Positions 31,708 through 40,325 of a stretch of 58,743 bases of DNA are shown here, piece after piece. The DNA comes from Fen-1077 sp050014355 (GTDB lineage Bacteria > Chloroflexota > Dehalococcoidia > Dehalococcoidales > RBG-16-60-22), in assembly GCA_050014355.1 (NCBI GenBank), contig JBEKDL010000001.1, positions 1 through 58,743 on the forward strand, read 5' to 3'. Numbering within the stretch: the stretch's first letter is position 1; every line of letters starts with the position of its first letter. The notes beneath the pieces were generated by a model. It was not told the DNA's origin. It saw only the letters and a program-made list of their open reading frames with translations, and searched no databases. The translations under genes and the position numbers were made by a program.

Positions 31708-32643
31708 TTAAGAAGTTGATGACTCGCCGTCAAGTTCAAACAACGGATATGAGCGCTTTCTGATTTCAGCACAAATAAAGGTCTCAATGTTTGTTACGCC
31801 ATCAATTCTAGCAATTTTCTCTACAATAAACTTGTACAACATTTCAGGATTTTGTAAATGAACACCAGCCAGAATTTCAAAACCGCTCATTAAAGTCATA
31901 ATCAGGTGTACTTCAGGATAAACCCCAAGTTCAGCACAGATAGCATTGACTTTATTCAAATCAGCCCGGAGAACAATATAAGCATTAGCCAGATAACCCA
32001 GTTTAGTAGGATTACGGATTGCCGAAATTTTTATGATGTCTTCTTTTTTTAAACGGGCTACTCTTCGAGACACAGTAGCCAGGCTGATTTCCAGTTTACG
32101 GGCCAACTCCGCGTAGTTTGCGCGCCCGTTCCTTTCCAATTCTTCAATGATAGTTTGGTCAATTTCATCAATCGAGGCAGATTTATTGATGCTTGAGCCG
32201 TATTTGAATAAAGGATTATATAATTTTTTGTTTTCTATGATAGGAAAGGCATCTATTTTATTTATTCCCTCAATCTTGGGGAGTTCTCGAGTAATATAGT
32301 CCTGTAACATTTCCCAAGTGGGGAAATCTGCCAGAAGGATAACATCGAACCTGCCAAACGTACTGACTACAAGGCTGATATTATGGTTATTAACGAATTG
32401 GGCACATACCTGGTCCACTTTGGTGAGATCAACATCTAGAGTGATTAAAGCATGGGCGTTATACGCTAGCTTAAATGGATTAAGCACCGCTCTGATTGAG
32501 ATTACGTCTTCCTTAATCATTTTTTCGATTCTTTTCGTAACCGTGGCTACGTTAATCCCGAGGTCTTTAGCTAAACCAGTATAGCTATAACGTCCATCGC
32601 TTTTAAGTGCGGCTATTATCTGGCGGTTGATATTATCAATCAT
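31708..32643 (-). CDS. Double-length Lrp/AsnC-family regulator
   Basis: A 311-residue protein in which one polypeptide repeats the whole Lrp/AsnC module: winged-helix HTH (about 1-55), ligand-binding RAM-like domain (65-145), then a second HTH (about 158-210) and second RAM-like domain (220-300). Both HTHs are recognisable (DNINRQIIAALKSDGRYSY and DEIDQTIIEELERNGRANY). Usual Lrp proteins are about 150 residues and dimerise; this one is a pseudo-dimer. It is divergent from the catabolic genes starting at 32795 and probably regulates them and itself through palindromes in the intergenic region. Confidence 0.9.
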   Translation of the reverse strand: MIDNINRQIIAALKSDGRYSYTGLAKDLGINVATVTKRIEKMIKEDVISIRAVLNPFKLAYNAHALITLDVDLTKVDQVCAQFVNNHNISLVVSTFGRFDVILLADFPTWEMLQDYITRELPKIEGINKIDAFPIIENKKLYNPLFKYGSSINKSASIDEIDQTIIEELERNGRANYAELARKLEISLATVSRRVARLKKEDIIKISAIRNPTKLGYLANAYIVLRADLNKVNAICAELGVYPEVHLIMTLMSGFEILAGVHLQNPEMLYKFIVEKIARIDGVTNIETFICAEIRKRSYPLFELDGESSTS

Positions 32644-32650
32644 TTGTTAT

Positions 32651-32679
32651 ATTATACAATCAATGTATAATACTGTCAA
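32651..32679 (-). promoter_or_regulatory. Consensus promoter embedded in a palindromic operator
   Basis: On the minus strand, perfect TTGACA (32674-32679) and perfect TATAAT (32651-32656) are 17 bp apart. The palindrome ATTATACA-5-TGTATAAT (32651-32671) covers the -10 box and spacer. The -10 lies only 7 bp from the regulator's ATG, so the mRNA should be leaderless. Autoregulation by the double Lrp protein is the obvious inference. Confidence 0.75.
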
Positions 32680-32699
32680 AATTATTTAGGAATAGTATG

Positions 32700-32773
32700 T
32701 TGAAATACCGTAATTATGTGGTATAATGCAATATATTATTATATATTATGAATATTATTAATATATTATTGCA
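32700..32773 (+). promoter_or_regulatory. Promoter and AT-rich palindrome before the catabolic operon
   Basis: TTGAAA (32700-32705), 16 bp, TATAAT (32722-32727), followed by an imperfect inverted repeat from TGCAAT (32727-32732) to ATTGCA (32768-32773) with TATATTA-like arms inside. The palindrome lies just downstream of the -10, where a bound Lrp-type regulator would block or bend DNA. Confidence 0.6.
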
Positions 32774-32794
32774 TATCATGCGATAAATAGGAAA

Positions 32795-34036
32795 ATGAAT
32801 AAAACCTCCGGAGAACTTTACAACGAGAGACTTAAAAGAATCGAGGACGCTATCCGGTTAAAAAAACCGGACAGTGTCCCTATCCTAGTGGAATTTGGTT
32901 ATTTTATCGCCAGATATTCCGGCGTCACCTATCGGGATATTATATACGACCGCGCTAAATGTGTCACAGCTTATCAAAAAACCGTCACAGAGTTAGAGCC
33001 CGATGTTTTCCATTGCATTCCTTTTGACTCCGGGGTCGCCATGGAAACGATAGATACGAGAATCGTGAAATGGCCGGGGCGCGGGTTAGCCCCCAACCAG
33101 AGCCATCAATACGTGGAAGGTGAATACATGATGGCCGATGAATATGATTCCTTCCTGGAAAACCCGACCGATTTTATCTTGAGGACTTATCTACCCCGCA
33201 CCTGCGGAGCTCTGGGCTCGTTCAGGGAATTTCCCGGCCAGCTTAACTTATTGAGTATTGCCAGGGGAAGGATGACCCCGCTTTTCGCCGAGCCTGAATT
33301 CATCACTGCCTTTCAAGCGATTTATCAAGCTTCACAGGCGGCGGCGGAATGGAATGCCGCCTGGAAACGCTTTATTAAAGATATTGAAGATAAGGGTTAT
33401 CCGGCGATTACTCTCGTCGGTGGGCAAGCGCCTTTTGACTTTTTTTCCGACCATCTAAGGGGTATGAAAGGGATAATGCTGGACATGTACCGCCAGCCGG
33501 ATAAACTCCTGGCTGCCATGGACAGAGTTTTACCTATTCTGATACGAAAAATTAAGACCCTCACCAGAGTTAGTGGCAATAATCTGGTATTCATGGGACC
33601 CCATCGGGGGTCGGAAGGTTTTATGTCGTTAAAACAATTTGAGAAATTCTATTGGCCCGGTTTAAAAGCGACTATCTTGGCCGTGATTGAAAGCGGGTTC
33701 ACTCCTTATGTCCTCTGGGAGGGGGACTATACCTCGCGCTTGAAGTATCTTCTTGAACTGCCCGCCGGGAAAATACTCTGCCGCTTTGACCGGACAGACA
33801 TATTTAAGGCCAGCCAGGTGTTAGGCGGACATCACTGCATCGCCGGTGGTATGTCGCCTTCACTTTTACAGGTAGGCAGTGTGCAACAAGTTAAAGACCA
33901 TTGTAAAAGACTGATTGAAACCATCGGCAGGGACGGCGGCTATGTCATGGGGCATAGTGTCGTGCTGGATGAAGCCAGGATAGAAAATGTCAGGGCCATG
34001 GTTGACGCTACCAGGGAGTATGGCGTTTACCGATAG
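32795..34036 (+). CDS. Uroporphyrinogen-decarboxylase-family protein (methyltransferase-like)
   Basis: A 413-residue URO-D superfamily protein. The late segment (GGHHCIAGGMSPSLLQVGS then GGYVMGHSVVLDEARIENVRAMVDATREYG) matches the C-terminal part of corrinoid-dependent methyltransferase-like members rather than heme HemE. A zinc-type His-x-Cys pair may be HHC. No corrinoid protein or reductive activator is adjacent. First gene of the operon with the molybdenum enzyme, so it may demethylate or otherwise prepare the substrate. True HemE is unlikely in this setting. Confidence 0.8.
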   Translation: MNKTSGELYNERLKRIEDAIRLKKPDSVPILVEFGYFIARYSGVTYRDIIYDRAKCVTAYQKTVTELEPDVFHCIPFDSGVAMETIDTRIVKWPGRGLAPNQSHQYVEGEYMMADEYDSFLENPTDFILRTYLPRTCGALGSFREFPGQLNLLSIARGRMTPLFAEPEFITAFQAIYQASQAAAEWNAAWKRFIKDIEDKGYPAITLVGGQAPFDFFSDHLRGMKGIMLDMYRQPDKLLAAMDRVLPILIRKIKTLTRVSGNNLVFMGPHRGSEGFMSLKQFEKFYWPGLKATILAVIESGFTPYVLWEGDYTSRLKYLLELPAGKILCRFDRTDIFKASQVLGGHHCIAGGMSPSLLQVGSVQQVKDHCKRLIETIGRDGGYVMGHSVVLDEARIENVRAMVDATREYGVYR

Positions 34037-34093
34037 GAAAAACCTTTATCAATCGAAAAGTTTCAGCTTAGATTTTAATAAGGAGGGAACCAG

Positions 34094-36694
34094 GTGCCAA
34101 AGGATAAAGAGAAAAAAGTAGTTGAACCGGCGTTTGAACCGGAGCGAACAGTTACGAAAACGCTCAACCTCGGAGGACGTCAGGGCCTTCCCATGAGGGT
34201 CGATGTTAAAAACGGCAGAATTATCAGAATCAGACCGCTCCATTTTGATGAAAAGTACTCCCTGGAACATATCCAGCCCTGGAAAATAAAAGCCAGAGGC
34301 AAAGTATACGAATCGCACATGAAATCCCTACCTTACGCTATTCAAACAGGCTACAAAAGGAGGGTTTACTCGCCGAACCGGATTCTCTATCCGCTTAAAA
34401 GAGTCGACTTTGACCCCAACGGCGAAAGGAATCCCCAGAACCGCGGTATCAGCAAGTTCAAGAGAATCTCCTGGGACGAGGCTACCGATATCATCGCCAG
34501 CGAGATAAAGAGAATCCATAAAGAGTACGGACCTTTTGCTATACTCTGCCAGGGAGATGAGATAGGCCACGGGGAATCGAAGAACGTGCATCGCACCCAC
34601 GGCTGCCAGAAGTGGCTCCTGGGCAAAATGGGCGGCTATACCGACCAGGTCAGGAACGCGGATAGCGCCGAAGGCTTCTACTGGGGGGCCAAGCACGTGT
34701 GGGGAGATATGCAGGAAGGCCAGCAGCTACCTCAAACCAACTGTTTGAAGGATATCTCCGAGCACACCGAGATGATTTTACACTGGGGCACCGATTTTGA
34801 GACTACTCCCCGGGAAAAGGACCCTTCCCTGTTCTCTCTATGGTACAAAGAGCTGGGTATCAAACGTGTTTTTATAACCCCGGATTTGAATTATGCGGCG
34901 GCGGTGCATGGCGACAAATGGATACCGGTTATCCCCAACACGGACGCAGCTTTACTGCTGGCCATAGCCTACGACTGGATTACCGAAGGCACCTACGATA
35001 AAGAGTACGTCGCCACCCATACCTTCGGGTTTGATAAGTTTTGTGAATATGTGCTGGGCAAAGAAGACGGCATACCCAAGACGCCGGCCTGGTCTTCCCC
35101 GATATGCGGCGTTAACGAGTGGACCATCCATGCCCTGGCCCAGCAATGGGGCACCAGGCTAACTTCTATCGTTCAATTCGGGGGAGGGGGGATGATTCGC
35201 GGGCCATTTTCCAGTGAACCCGCCCGGCTCGAAATTCTATGCATGGCGATGCAGGGCATTGGCAAACCCGGAGTCCAGGAATGCTGGCCCACCGCCGGTA
35301 TACCGCTGCCGATGGTATCTCCGGATTGCAGCAGCGCGGCGCCGTTCCGCCGCCTGCCGTGGATGAAACAGCTTATCAGCAAGGTTTTCATTCATAAAGC
35401 CATTCTTGAACCGCCTATCTCTCACTGGGGCAAGAGCCGCTTTTTCCTGCCGGTCGAAGACCAGTTCATCAAATATACCTATCCGATACCCAAAGAAGAG
35501 GGCGGTACCAGACTCCACATGCTATGGACCGACCATCCCAGCTGGATAGGCAACTGGAACGGCGGCAACCTGATGATTAAAGCCTGGAGAGACCCCAGCA
35601 TAGAGTTCATCGTGGCGCAACATCCCTGGCTGGAAAATGACTGCCTCTACGCCGATATTATTCTGCCCATCAATACCATCATGGAAGAGGAAGACATCAT
35701 GTCCACCGGACTAAGTGGAGGGGCCTACGCCACTGTCTTCCATTCGGAAAAAGCCATCGAACCTTTAGGCGAATCTAAGTCCGATTACGAAGCGGTAGGA
35801 GAGGTGGCCAAAAAGCTGGGCATGTGGGAGCAGTACTCCGGAGGCAAGACCATTGAGGAAAAAGTGAAGCACGGCTATGAGAACTCCGGTGTTGCCGAGA
35901 TGATAAGCTGGGAAGAATTAAACGAAAAGGGCTATTTTGTCGTTCCACCGCGACCGGACTGGGAAAAAGCCCCGGCCGGCATGTACGAATTTTACAAGGA
36001 CCCCGAAGGCCATCCCGTGCATACGAAATCCGGCAAGATAGAGTTCTATTCACAATGGCTGGCCGAGCACTTCCCGGATGACAGGGAAAGGCCTCCGGTG
36101 CCCCACTGGGTGCCGGGAGGTCCCGGCTGGTCTTTAGATGAGTCCCTCCTGGGGGAGAGAGCGAAGAAATATCCTCTTCTGGTAATTTCGAACCATCCCC
36201 GGTGGAGAAATCACGTCCAGTGCGATGATGAGTCCTGGATACGTGAAATCCCGACCTGTAAGATGAGAGGCCCGGATGGGTATTTGTATGAACCTGCCTG
36301 GATTCATCCCATGGAGGCGGCTAAAAGAGGCATCAAACACGGTGATATTATCAAAATGTTCAATGACCGCGGCACCGTCCTGGGTGCCGCCTATGTCACG
36401 GAAAGGGTCATCCCGAGAGCTGTGATGCAGGACCATGGCGCCCGGACTGACGAAATCATCTCTCCCGGTGTAGACAGAGGCGGAAATCACAACCTCATTT
36501 GCCCGGACCATATCTCTTCTGAACACTGTACCGCCATGGCTACCAACAATTTCCTGGTGGAAATCGAAAAGCTGGACCCCCGGGAAATGGAAGAGTGGCG
36601 GGAGAAATACCCCGCGCCATTCAAACGGGATTATGAACCATCGACTGGCCTTTGTTTCACCAGCTGGGTTGAGGTCGAAGGAGGTAATAAATAA
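34094..36694 (+). CDS. Pyrogallol-transhydroxylase-like molybdopterin enzyme, large subunit
   Basis: An 866-residue DMSO-reductase-superfamily protein that, from memory of Pelobacter pyrogallol-phloroglucinol transhydroxylase alpha (about 875 residues), matches it segment by segment: FDPNGERNPQ, ISWDEATDI, YDKEYVA, NDRGTV, VDRGG and a C-terminal NNFLVEIEKLD. As in that enzyme there is no N-terminal Cys motif for an iron-sulfur cluster. The likely Mo ligand Ser191 with preceding Asp190 is kept, and His159 may match the catalytic His, but the following Trp is Ala192 and the Tyr404 region is not conserved. GTG 34094 follows AAGGAGGGAA. No twin-arginine signal, so cytoplasmic. Confidence 0.88.
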   Translation: MPKDKEKKVVEPAFEPERTVTKTLNLGGRQGLPMRVDVKNGRIIRIRPLHFDEKYSLEHIQPWKIKARGKVYESHMKSLPYAIQTGYKRRVYSPNRILYPLKRVDFDPNGERNPQNRGISKFKRISWDEATDIIASEIKRIHKEYGPFAILCQGDEIGHGESKNVHRTHGCQKWLLGKMGGYTDQVRNADSAEGFYWGAKHVWGDMQEGQQLPQTNCLKDISEHTEMILHWGTDFETTPREKDPSLFSLWYKELGIKRVFITPDLNYAAAVHGDKWIPVIPNTDAALLLAIAYDWITEGTYDKEYVATHTFGFDKFCEYVLGKEDGIPKTPAWSSPICGVNEWTIHALAQQWGTRLTSIVQFGGGGMIRGPFSSEPARLEILCMAMQGIGKPGVQECWPTAGIPLPMVSPDCSSAAPFRRLPWMKQLISKVFIHKAILEPPISHWGKSRFFLPVEDQFIKYTYPIPKEEGGTRLHMLWTDHPSWIGNWNGGNLMIKAWRDPSIEFIVAQHPWLENDCLYADIILPINTIMEEEDIMSTGLSGGAYATVFHSEKAIEPLGESKSDYEAVGEVAKKLGMWEQYSGGKTIEEKVKHGYENSGVAEMISWEELNEKGYFVVPPRPDWEKAPAGMYEFYKDPEGHPVHTKSGKIEFYSQWLAEHFPDDRERPPVPHWVPGGPGWSLDESLLGERAKKYPLLVISNHPRWRNHVQCDDESWIREIPTCKMRGPDGYLYEPAWIHPMEAAKRGIKHGDIIKMFNDRGTVLGAAYVTERVIPRAVMQDHGARTDEIISPGVDRGGNHNLICPDHISSEHCTAMATNNFLVEIEKLDPREMEEWREKYPAPFKRDYEPSTGLCFTSWVEVEGGNK

Positions 36695-37498
36695 ATGAAA
36701 GCCTTTGTGCTGGACCTTGCGAGATGCGTCGGATGTTATAACTGCCAGGTAGCCTGCAAAGACGAGCATTGCGGCAACGACTGGACGCCGTATGCCAGAC
36801 CCCAGCCGGACACCGGCCAGTTCTGGCTGAAAGTAAACTACGAGGAGAAAGGGACTATTCCTAAAGTCCGCGTGGCATACCAGCCTGTCCTCTGTAATCA
36901 TTGCGCCGCCGCTCCTTGCATGGCGGCCTGCCCGGTCGAAGGCGCGCTGTACCGGAGAGACGACGGATTGGTGATTATCGACCCAAAGAAGTGCACCGGC
37001 TGCAAAAATTGCGTGCTGGCCTGCCCTTACGGTGCTATTTATTATAACGATGACCTGCACCTGGCCCAGAAATGCACCGGCTGCGCCCATTTATTAGATA
37101 AAGGCTGGAAGGAGCCCCGGTGCGCTGATTCCTGCCCGACGCAAGCTCTAAGGCTTATTGATGAATCCGAGCTCGATAAAATCAAGGGTAAACTGGAAGT
37201 AGCGCATCCCGAGTACAGTACGAAGCCGCGGGTATACTATCTCAACGTGCCCAAGAAATTTGTCGCCGGTACGGTATATGATATCCTGACAAAAAGGATT
37301 ATCATGGGGGCCAATTGCACCCTCACCGGCGAGGGTGCCACTTTTACTGCTACGACTGATGGATTCGGCGATTTCTGGTTTGAAAATCTCAAGGCAGGCA
37401 CTTATTCATTAAAAATAGAGGCCAAAAGTTTCCATACTAAAACGATAGATAAAATCAACACGGAAAAAGATGTGAATCTGGGTGATATACCACTTTAA
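36695..37498 (+). CDS. Transhydroxylase-like iron-sulfur subunit with C-terminal Ig-like domain
   Basis: A 267-residue partner starting directly at the base after the large-subunit stop, with GGAGGTAATAA upstream. Sixteen Cys in four groups (CVGCYNCQVAC, CNHCAAAPCMAAC, CTGCKNCVLAC, and CTGC with CADSC) can hold four [4Fe-4S] clusters. The Pelobacter small subunit, as I recall it, lost one group and holds three, so this copy keeps the fuller set. After the KPRVYYLN bridge, residues 190-267 form a carboxypeptidase-regulatory/Cna_B-like beta domain (GTVYD...GFGDFWFENLKAG), also diagnostic of the transhydroxylase family. Confidence 0.9.
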   Translation: MKAFVLDLARCVGCYNCQVACKDEHCGNDWTPYARPQPDTGQFWLKVNYEEKGTIPKVRVAYQPVLCNHCAAAPCMAACPVEGALYRRDDGLVIIDPKKCTGCKNCVLACPYGAIYYNDDLHLAQKCTGCAHLLDKGWKEPRCADSCPTQALRLIDESELDKIKGKLEVAHPEYSTKPRVYYLNVPKKFVAGTVYDILTKRIIMGANCTLTGEGATFTATTDGFGDFWFENLKAGTYSLKIEAKSFHTKTIDKINTEKDVNLGDIPL

Positions 37499-37499
37499 A

Positions 37500-37515
37500 C
37501 AATATATTGTATAAT
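37500..37515 (+). promoter_or_regulatory. Possible operator/internal promoter
   Basis: CAATATATTG (10-bp palindrome, 37500-37509) directly abuts TATAAT (37510-37515). The ATTGTATAAT string also occurs in the promoter of the double Lrp gene, so this may be a third binding site. No good -35 is visible. Confidence 0.4.
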
Positions 37516-37575
37516 CTTGAGCATGAACATCGTTTTAAAAGTTGAGTTAAGCCGGAATCTATAAGGAGATTGAAT

Positions 37576-37878
37576 ATGGCTGAACCTATCGTATCAGCAG
37601 ATGGAAAATTGCAGATAATGCGCCACAGTATCGTTTATCCTCCTATGGGGCCCAAATCAGTCCAGGGCGCCGTAAAAAACCTTGGTCCGGCTAATGTTAA
37701 TGCTGAAATAAAAGTTGAATTCTACGACGAGTCCGGCAATTCGCTGGGCCAATGTTCCGGGACCTTTAAAGATATAGCCCCGGGTGAAGTCAGGTTATTC
37801 GACGTGTGGGCGGAGAGGCTGCCCAACATGTATGAGATTGAAAGCCATAAAATAGTTTCGGTACGCGCCGTCGCTTAG
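37576..37878 (+). CDS. Small FxLYD-like protein
   Basis: A 100-residue single beta-sandwich protein. The pattern VQGAVKNLGPANVNAEIKVEFYDESGNSL followed by DIAPGEVRLFDVWA matches FxLYD / DUF-type immunoglobulin-like domains that are usually secreted, but no signal peptide is present. ATG at 37576 follows AAGGAGATTGA. It is placed right after the molybdenum enzyme and may be an accessory subunit. Function unknown. Confidence 0.72.
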   Translation: MAEPIVSADGKLQIMRHSIVYPPMGPKSVQGAVKNLGPANVNAEIKVEFYDESGNSLGQCSGTFKDIAPGEVRLFDVWAERLPNMYEIESHKIVSVRAVA

Positions 37879-37916
37879 TGAAACACGCCCCGCAACGCAA
37901 ATACCGATATTTTCTT

Positions 37917-38321
37917 TTAATCCGTCTTCTTCATGTATTCAGCGGTAAAATACATATTGTTGAACAGTAAAGGCTTACCCACCCTGTTAAAATATAATGG
38001 ACAATGCATCACTCCGCCGGGAACATAAACGACAGTAGTCTGGTTGATGATGTGCTTTTCGCCTCCCACGTAAAGCTCTATTTCGGCATCGAAGTCGAAG
38101 ACGTCACTTAAATTACCCCCGATGAAAGCCAGGATTTGGGCGTAATCATGCTTATGGCCCTCCGGAACCATCTTGAAAGGCTTAAAAATCGGCACCCAGC
38201 CTATGCCGAAGTCCCCTAACTTGCCTTTATCAACTAAGATGCTGGTCCCTTTAATTTCCGGACGGGACGGCCCCGTAATACCCTGCGCTTTCGAATAAAA
38301 GTACTTATCGTATTTACCCAT
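37917..38321 (-). CDS. Cupin-fold protein
   Basis: A 134-residue single-cupin protein. The cupin motif region is EGHKHDYAQILAFIGG and the second strand PGGVMHCPLYFNRVGKP, giving His, His, Glu-like and late His ligands for a metal. ATG at 38321 is chosen because GAGGGGGT lies 10-16 bp upstream; a longer frame from 38369 lacks a ribosome site. Transcribed against its neighbours but inside the catabolic block. It could be a dioxygenase or isomerase acting on the aromatic product; no substrate assigned. Confidence 0.75.
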   Translation of the reverse strand: MGKYDKYFYSKAQGITGPSRPEIKGTSILVDKGKLGDFGIGWVPIFKPFKMVPEGHKHDYAQILAFIGGNLSDVFDFDAEIELYVGGEKHIINQTTVVYVPGGVMHCPLYFNRVGKPLLFNNMYFTAEYMKKTD

Positions 38322-38425
38322 TCTTTGATACCCCCTCTTTAAATTGTTAATTTCGACGATCGTTGCCATATTCTATCATCATGTTAAACATCAAAGCAAA
38401 ATAATTATCCAGTAAGATATCATAT

Positions 38426-38457
38426 ATGTTTGACAAACATTTAAAAAGTGGTATGAT
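38426..38457 (+). promoter_or_regulatory. Promoter with perfect palindrome over the -35
   Basis: TTGACA (38430-38435), 16 bp, TATGAT (38452-38457). The palindrome ATGTTTG-A-CAAACAT (38426-38440) is perfect and covers the -35 box, a form typical for MarR-type repression. It controls the substrate-binding protein at 38519. Confidence 0.65.
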
Positions 38458-38518
38458 AATAAACAACGATATTCCCGGTACGCTAAGAATATCAAAAATA
38501 TAAGAAGGAGGCCCCCTG

Positions 38519-40135
38519 GTGAAAAAGAAAAAACCAATCCTCAAGTTTGTCTACCTGGCAGTGGCGTTGAGCATCGTTTTGTTGTTGCTAATTCCCGGTT
38601 GTGGTACAAAGACCACTTCCACGACCGCGGCCGCAACAACGACATCTGTATCCAAACCGACCACCACCACAGCCACCACACTGACGCCGCAAAACGGCGG
38701 CACGTTGGTCATCTCATTAAGCGCTGACGTGAACATGATTGGCGAGCCATCGGGAACTCAAAAAGGGACCAAGCTGATGCAGAAACCTGCCATCGAGTAC
38801 CTCGCAATCTTTGATAATAACGGCAACATCGTCCCCTGGCTGGCCGATAGCTGGAAAACCGACCCCGTGGCTAACACGCTCACCATCACGATTAAAAAAG
38901 GCATCACCTTCCATGATGGCACCACCTTCGATGCTGCAGCCGTGAAGTGGAACCTCGACCACGAAATAGCGATGAAAAAACAGGAGATGCAGAGCGTCGC
39001 CTCCATCGATGTGGTTGATACCTCTACCGTCCGCGTCAATCTCAAGCAGTGGGACAGCTCAATCGTCTACGACGTATGCTGGTCATCCGGCGGCATGATT
39101 TCCCCCACCGCCGCACAAGCGCATGACGCGGCCTGGATCCAAGCGAACCCGGTAGGCACCGGCCCTTTCCAGTTCGTGAGCTGGCAGCATGACGTATCCA
39201 TCATCTTCAAGAAATTCGACGGCTACTGGCAGAAAGGCAAACCCTATCTCGACGGCATCAAGTTTGTCTTTATTCCGGACGATACGACGAGACAGTCTTC
39301 CTTCCAGGCCGGAGAAACGAACGTTATCTTCGCCGTGACGCCTCAAATGGCCCAGACGCTGGAGCAGGGAAACAAATACGTCGAAACCGCCGTTAAAAAT
39401 GGCAACGGCACAACGCAATGGATGATAGTCCCCGACGGCGGCCACGCGACCTCTAAATTTGCCGACGCCAGGGTCCGCAACGCCATCGAGTACGCCATCG
39501 ATAAAAAGAAGCTTGCCGATAGCTTCTTCTACGGCCACGCGGTAGTCACCGACGAGTGGGGCCCGCCCGGTAACTTCGCTTACGACCCCAATATGGCCAG
39601 CCATCCTTATAACCCCGCCAAGGCCAAAGAGCTGCTGGCGGCCGCGGGCTATCCCAACGGGTTCAGCACCTACATTATGTGCAACCCGGTCCATGTGACG
39701 GTGCTCCAGGCGGTTAAAGACATGCTTTCCGCCGTGAACATCAACCTTGATATCAAGGTCTACGACGTTGCCGGACTATTTGCGCCCATCATGAAGGGCT
39801 GGGACGACGGCCTGCTCCTCATGAGCGTGCAGCCTGACGGCGACGTTCTCTCGAGGCTGGGCTGGGTGCAGACGGGCGCCCCTCTGATGCCCTGTATCCT
39901 CTTTACTGCCCAGACCGACCAGATGATTAAGGACGCCAAGGCCGCGCCGGACGACAAGACCAAGCAGGCGCTTACCTGGAAAGTGCAGGACAGGGTCTTT
40001 GGCGAGCAGTCGGTCATGATTCCGCTGTGGGTAATCGATGATATTACTTTCAGGTCACCGAAGGTCCATAATGACGGCCTGGACATGATTGAGGGCGGAC
40101 AGTGGACTCCTCAAGACGCCTGGATGGAACATTAA
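38519..40135 (+). CDS. Family-5 ABC transporter substrate-binding lipoprotein
   Basis: A 538-residue periplasmic-binding lipoprotein (DppA/OppA/NikA family). Signal with lipobox ending at Cys28 (LIPGC), a Thr/Ala-rich linker (about 31-58), then the family-5 domain with QKPAIEYLAIFDNNGNIVPWLADSW and GITFHDGTTFDAAAVKWNLDHE. GTG 38519 follows AGAAGGAGG. Family members bind peptides, nickel or small molecules; the neighbouring molybdenum enzyme suggests an aromatic or related carboxylate here. Probably repressed via the palindrome upstream. Confidence 0.92.
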   Translation: MKKKKPILKFVYLAVALSIVLLLLIPGCGTKTTSTTAAATTTSVSKPTTTTATTLTPQNGGTLVISLSADVNMIGEPSGTQKGTKLMQKPAIEYLAIFDNNGNIVPWLADSWKTDPVANTLTITIKKGITFHDGTTFDAAAVKWNLDHEIAMKKQEMQSVASIDVVDTSTVRVNLKQWDSSIVYDVCWSSGGMISPTAAQAHDAAWIQANPVGTGPFQFVSWQHDVSIIFKKFDGYWQKGKPYLDGIKFVFIPDDTTRQSSFQAGETNVIFAVTPQMAQTLEQGNKYVETAVKNGNGTTQWMIVPDGGHATSKFADARVRNAIEYAIDKKKLADSFFYGHAVVTDEWGPPGNFAYDPNMASHPYNPAKAKELLAAAGYPNGFSTYIMCNPVHVTVLQAVKDMLSAVNINLDIKVYDVAGLFAPIMKGWDDGLLLMSVQPDGDVLSRLGWVQTGAPLMPCILFTAQTDQMIKDAKAAPDDKTKQALTWKVQDRVFGEQSVMIPLWVIDDITFRSPKVHNDGLDMIEGGQWTPQDAWMEH

Positions 40136-40153
40136 TCCGGAATCGGGAAAAAG

Positions 40154-40191
40154 GGGGTGGGCCGGCCTCCCGGCTCACCCCTTCTCCTTTT
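40154..40191 (+). terminator. Terminator after the binding-protein gene
   Basis: Imperfect GC-rich hairpin, GGGGTGGGCCGG (40154-40165) with CCGGCTCACCCC (40170-40181), followed by TTCTCCTTTT. It probably causes stronger expression of the binding protein than of the permeases. Confidence 0.7.
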
Positions 40192-40242
40192 GCGGGTCAA
40201 TAGCTCAAAATTGAATTTAGTGCATATTGCTTTAAAACATAG

Positions 40243-40271
40243 TTGACATGCGCGTTGACTTTATCTATTAT
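40243..40271 (+). promoter_or_regulatory. Separate promoter for the permease genes
   Basis: TTGACA (40243-40248), 17 bp, TATTAT (40266-40271), 55 bp before the TTG start at 40326. Confidence 0.55.
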
Positions 40272-40325
40272 CAAATCAATCTTATTCTTTCAAGAAAAAT
40301 CCACGAGAAATAAAGACGGAGTAAT

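Noticed and set aside
32795..34036. Heme biosynthesis HemE
   Set aside because: The gene is isolated from heme genes and its C-terminal motifs fit methyltransferase-like members of the superfamily.
34094..36694. Formate dehydrogenase, nitrate reductase or DMSO reductase
   Set aside because: There is no N-terminal Cys/Sec motif and no twin-arginine signal, and both subunits resemble transhydroxylase more closely, including the Cna_B-like tail of the small subunit.
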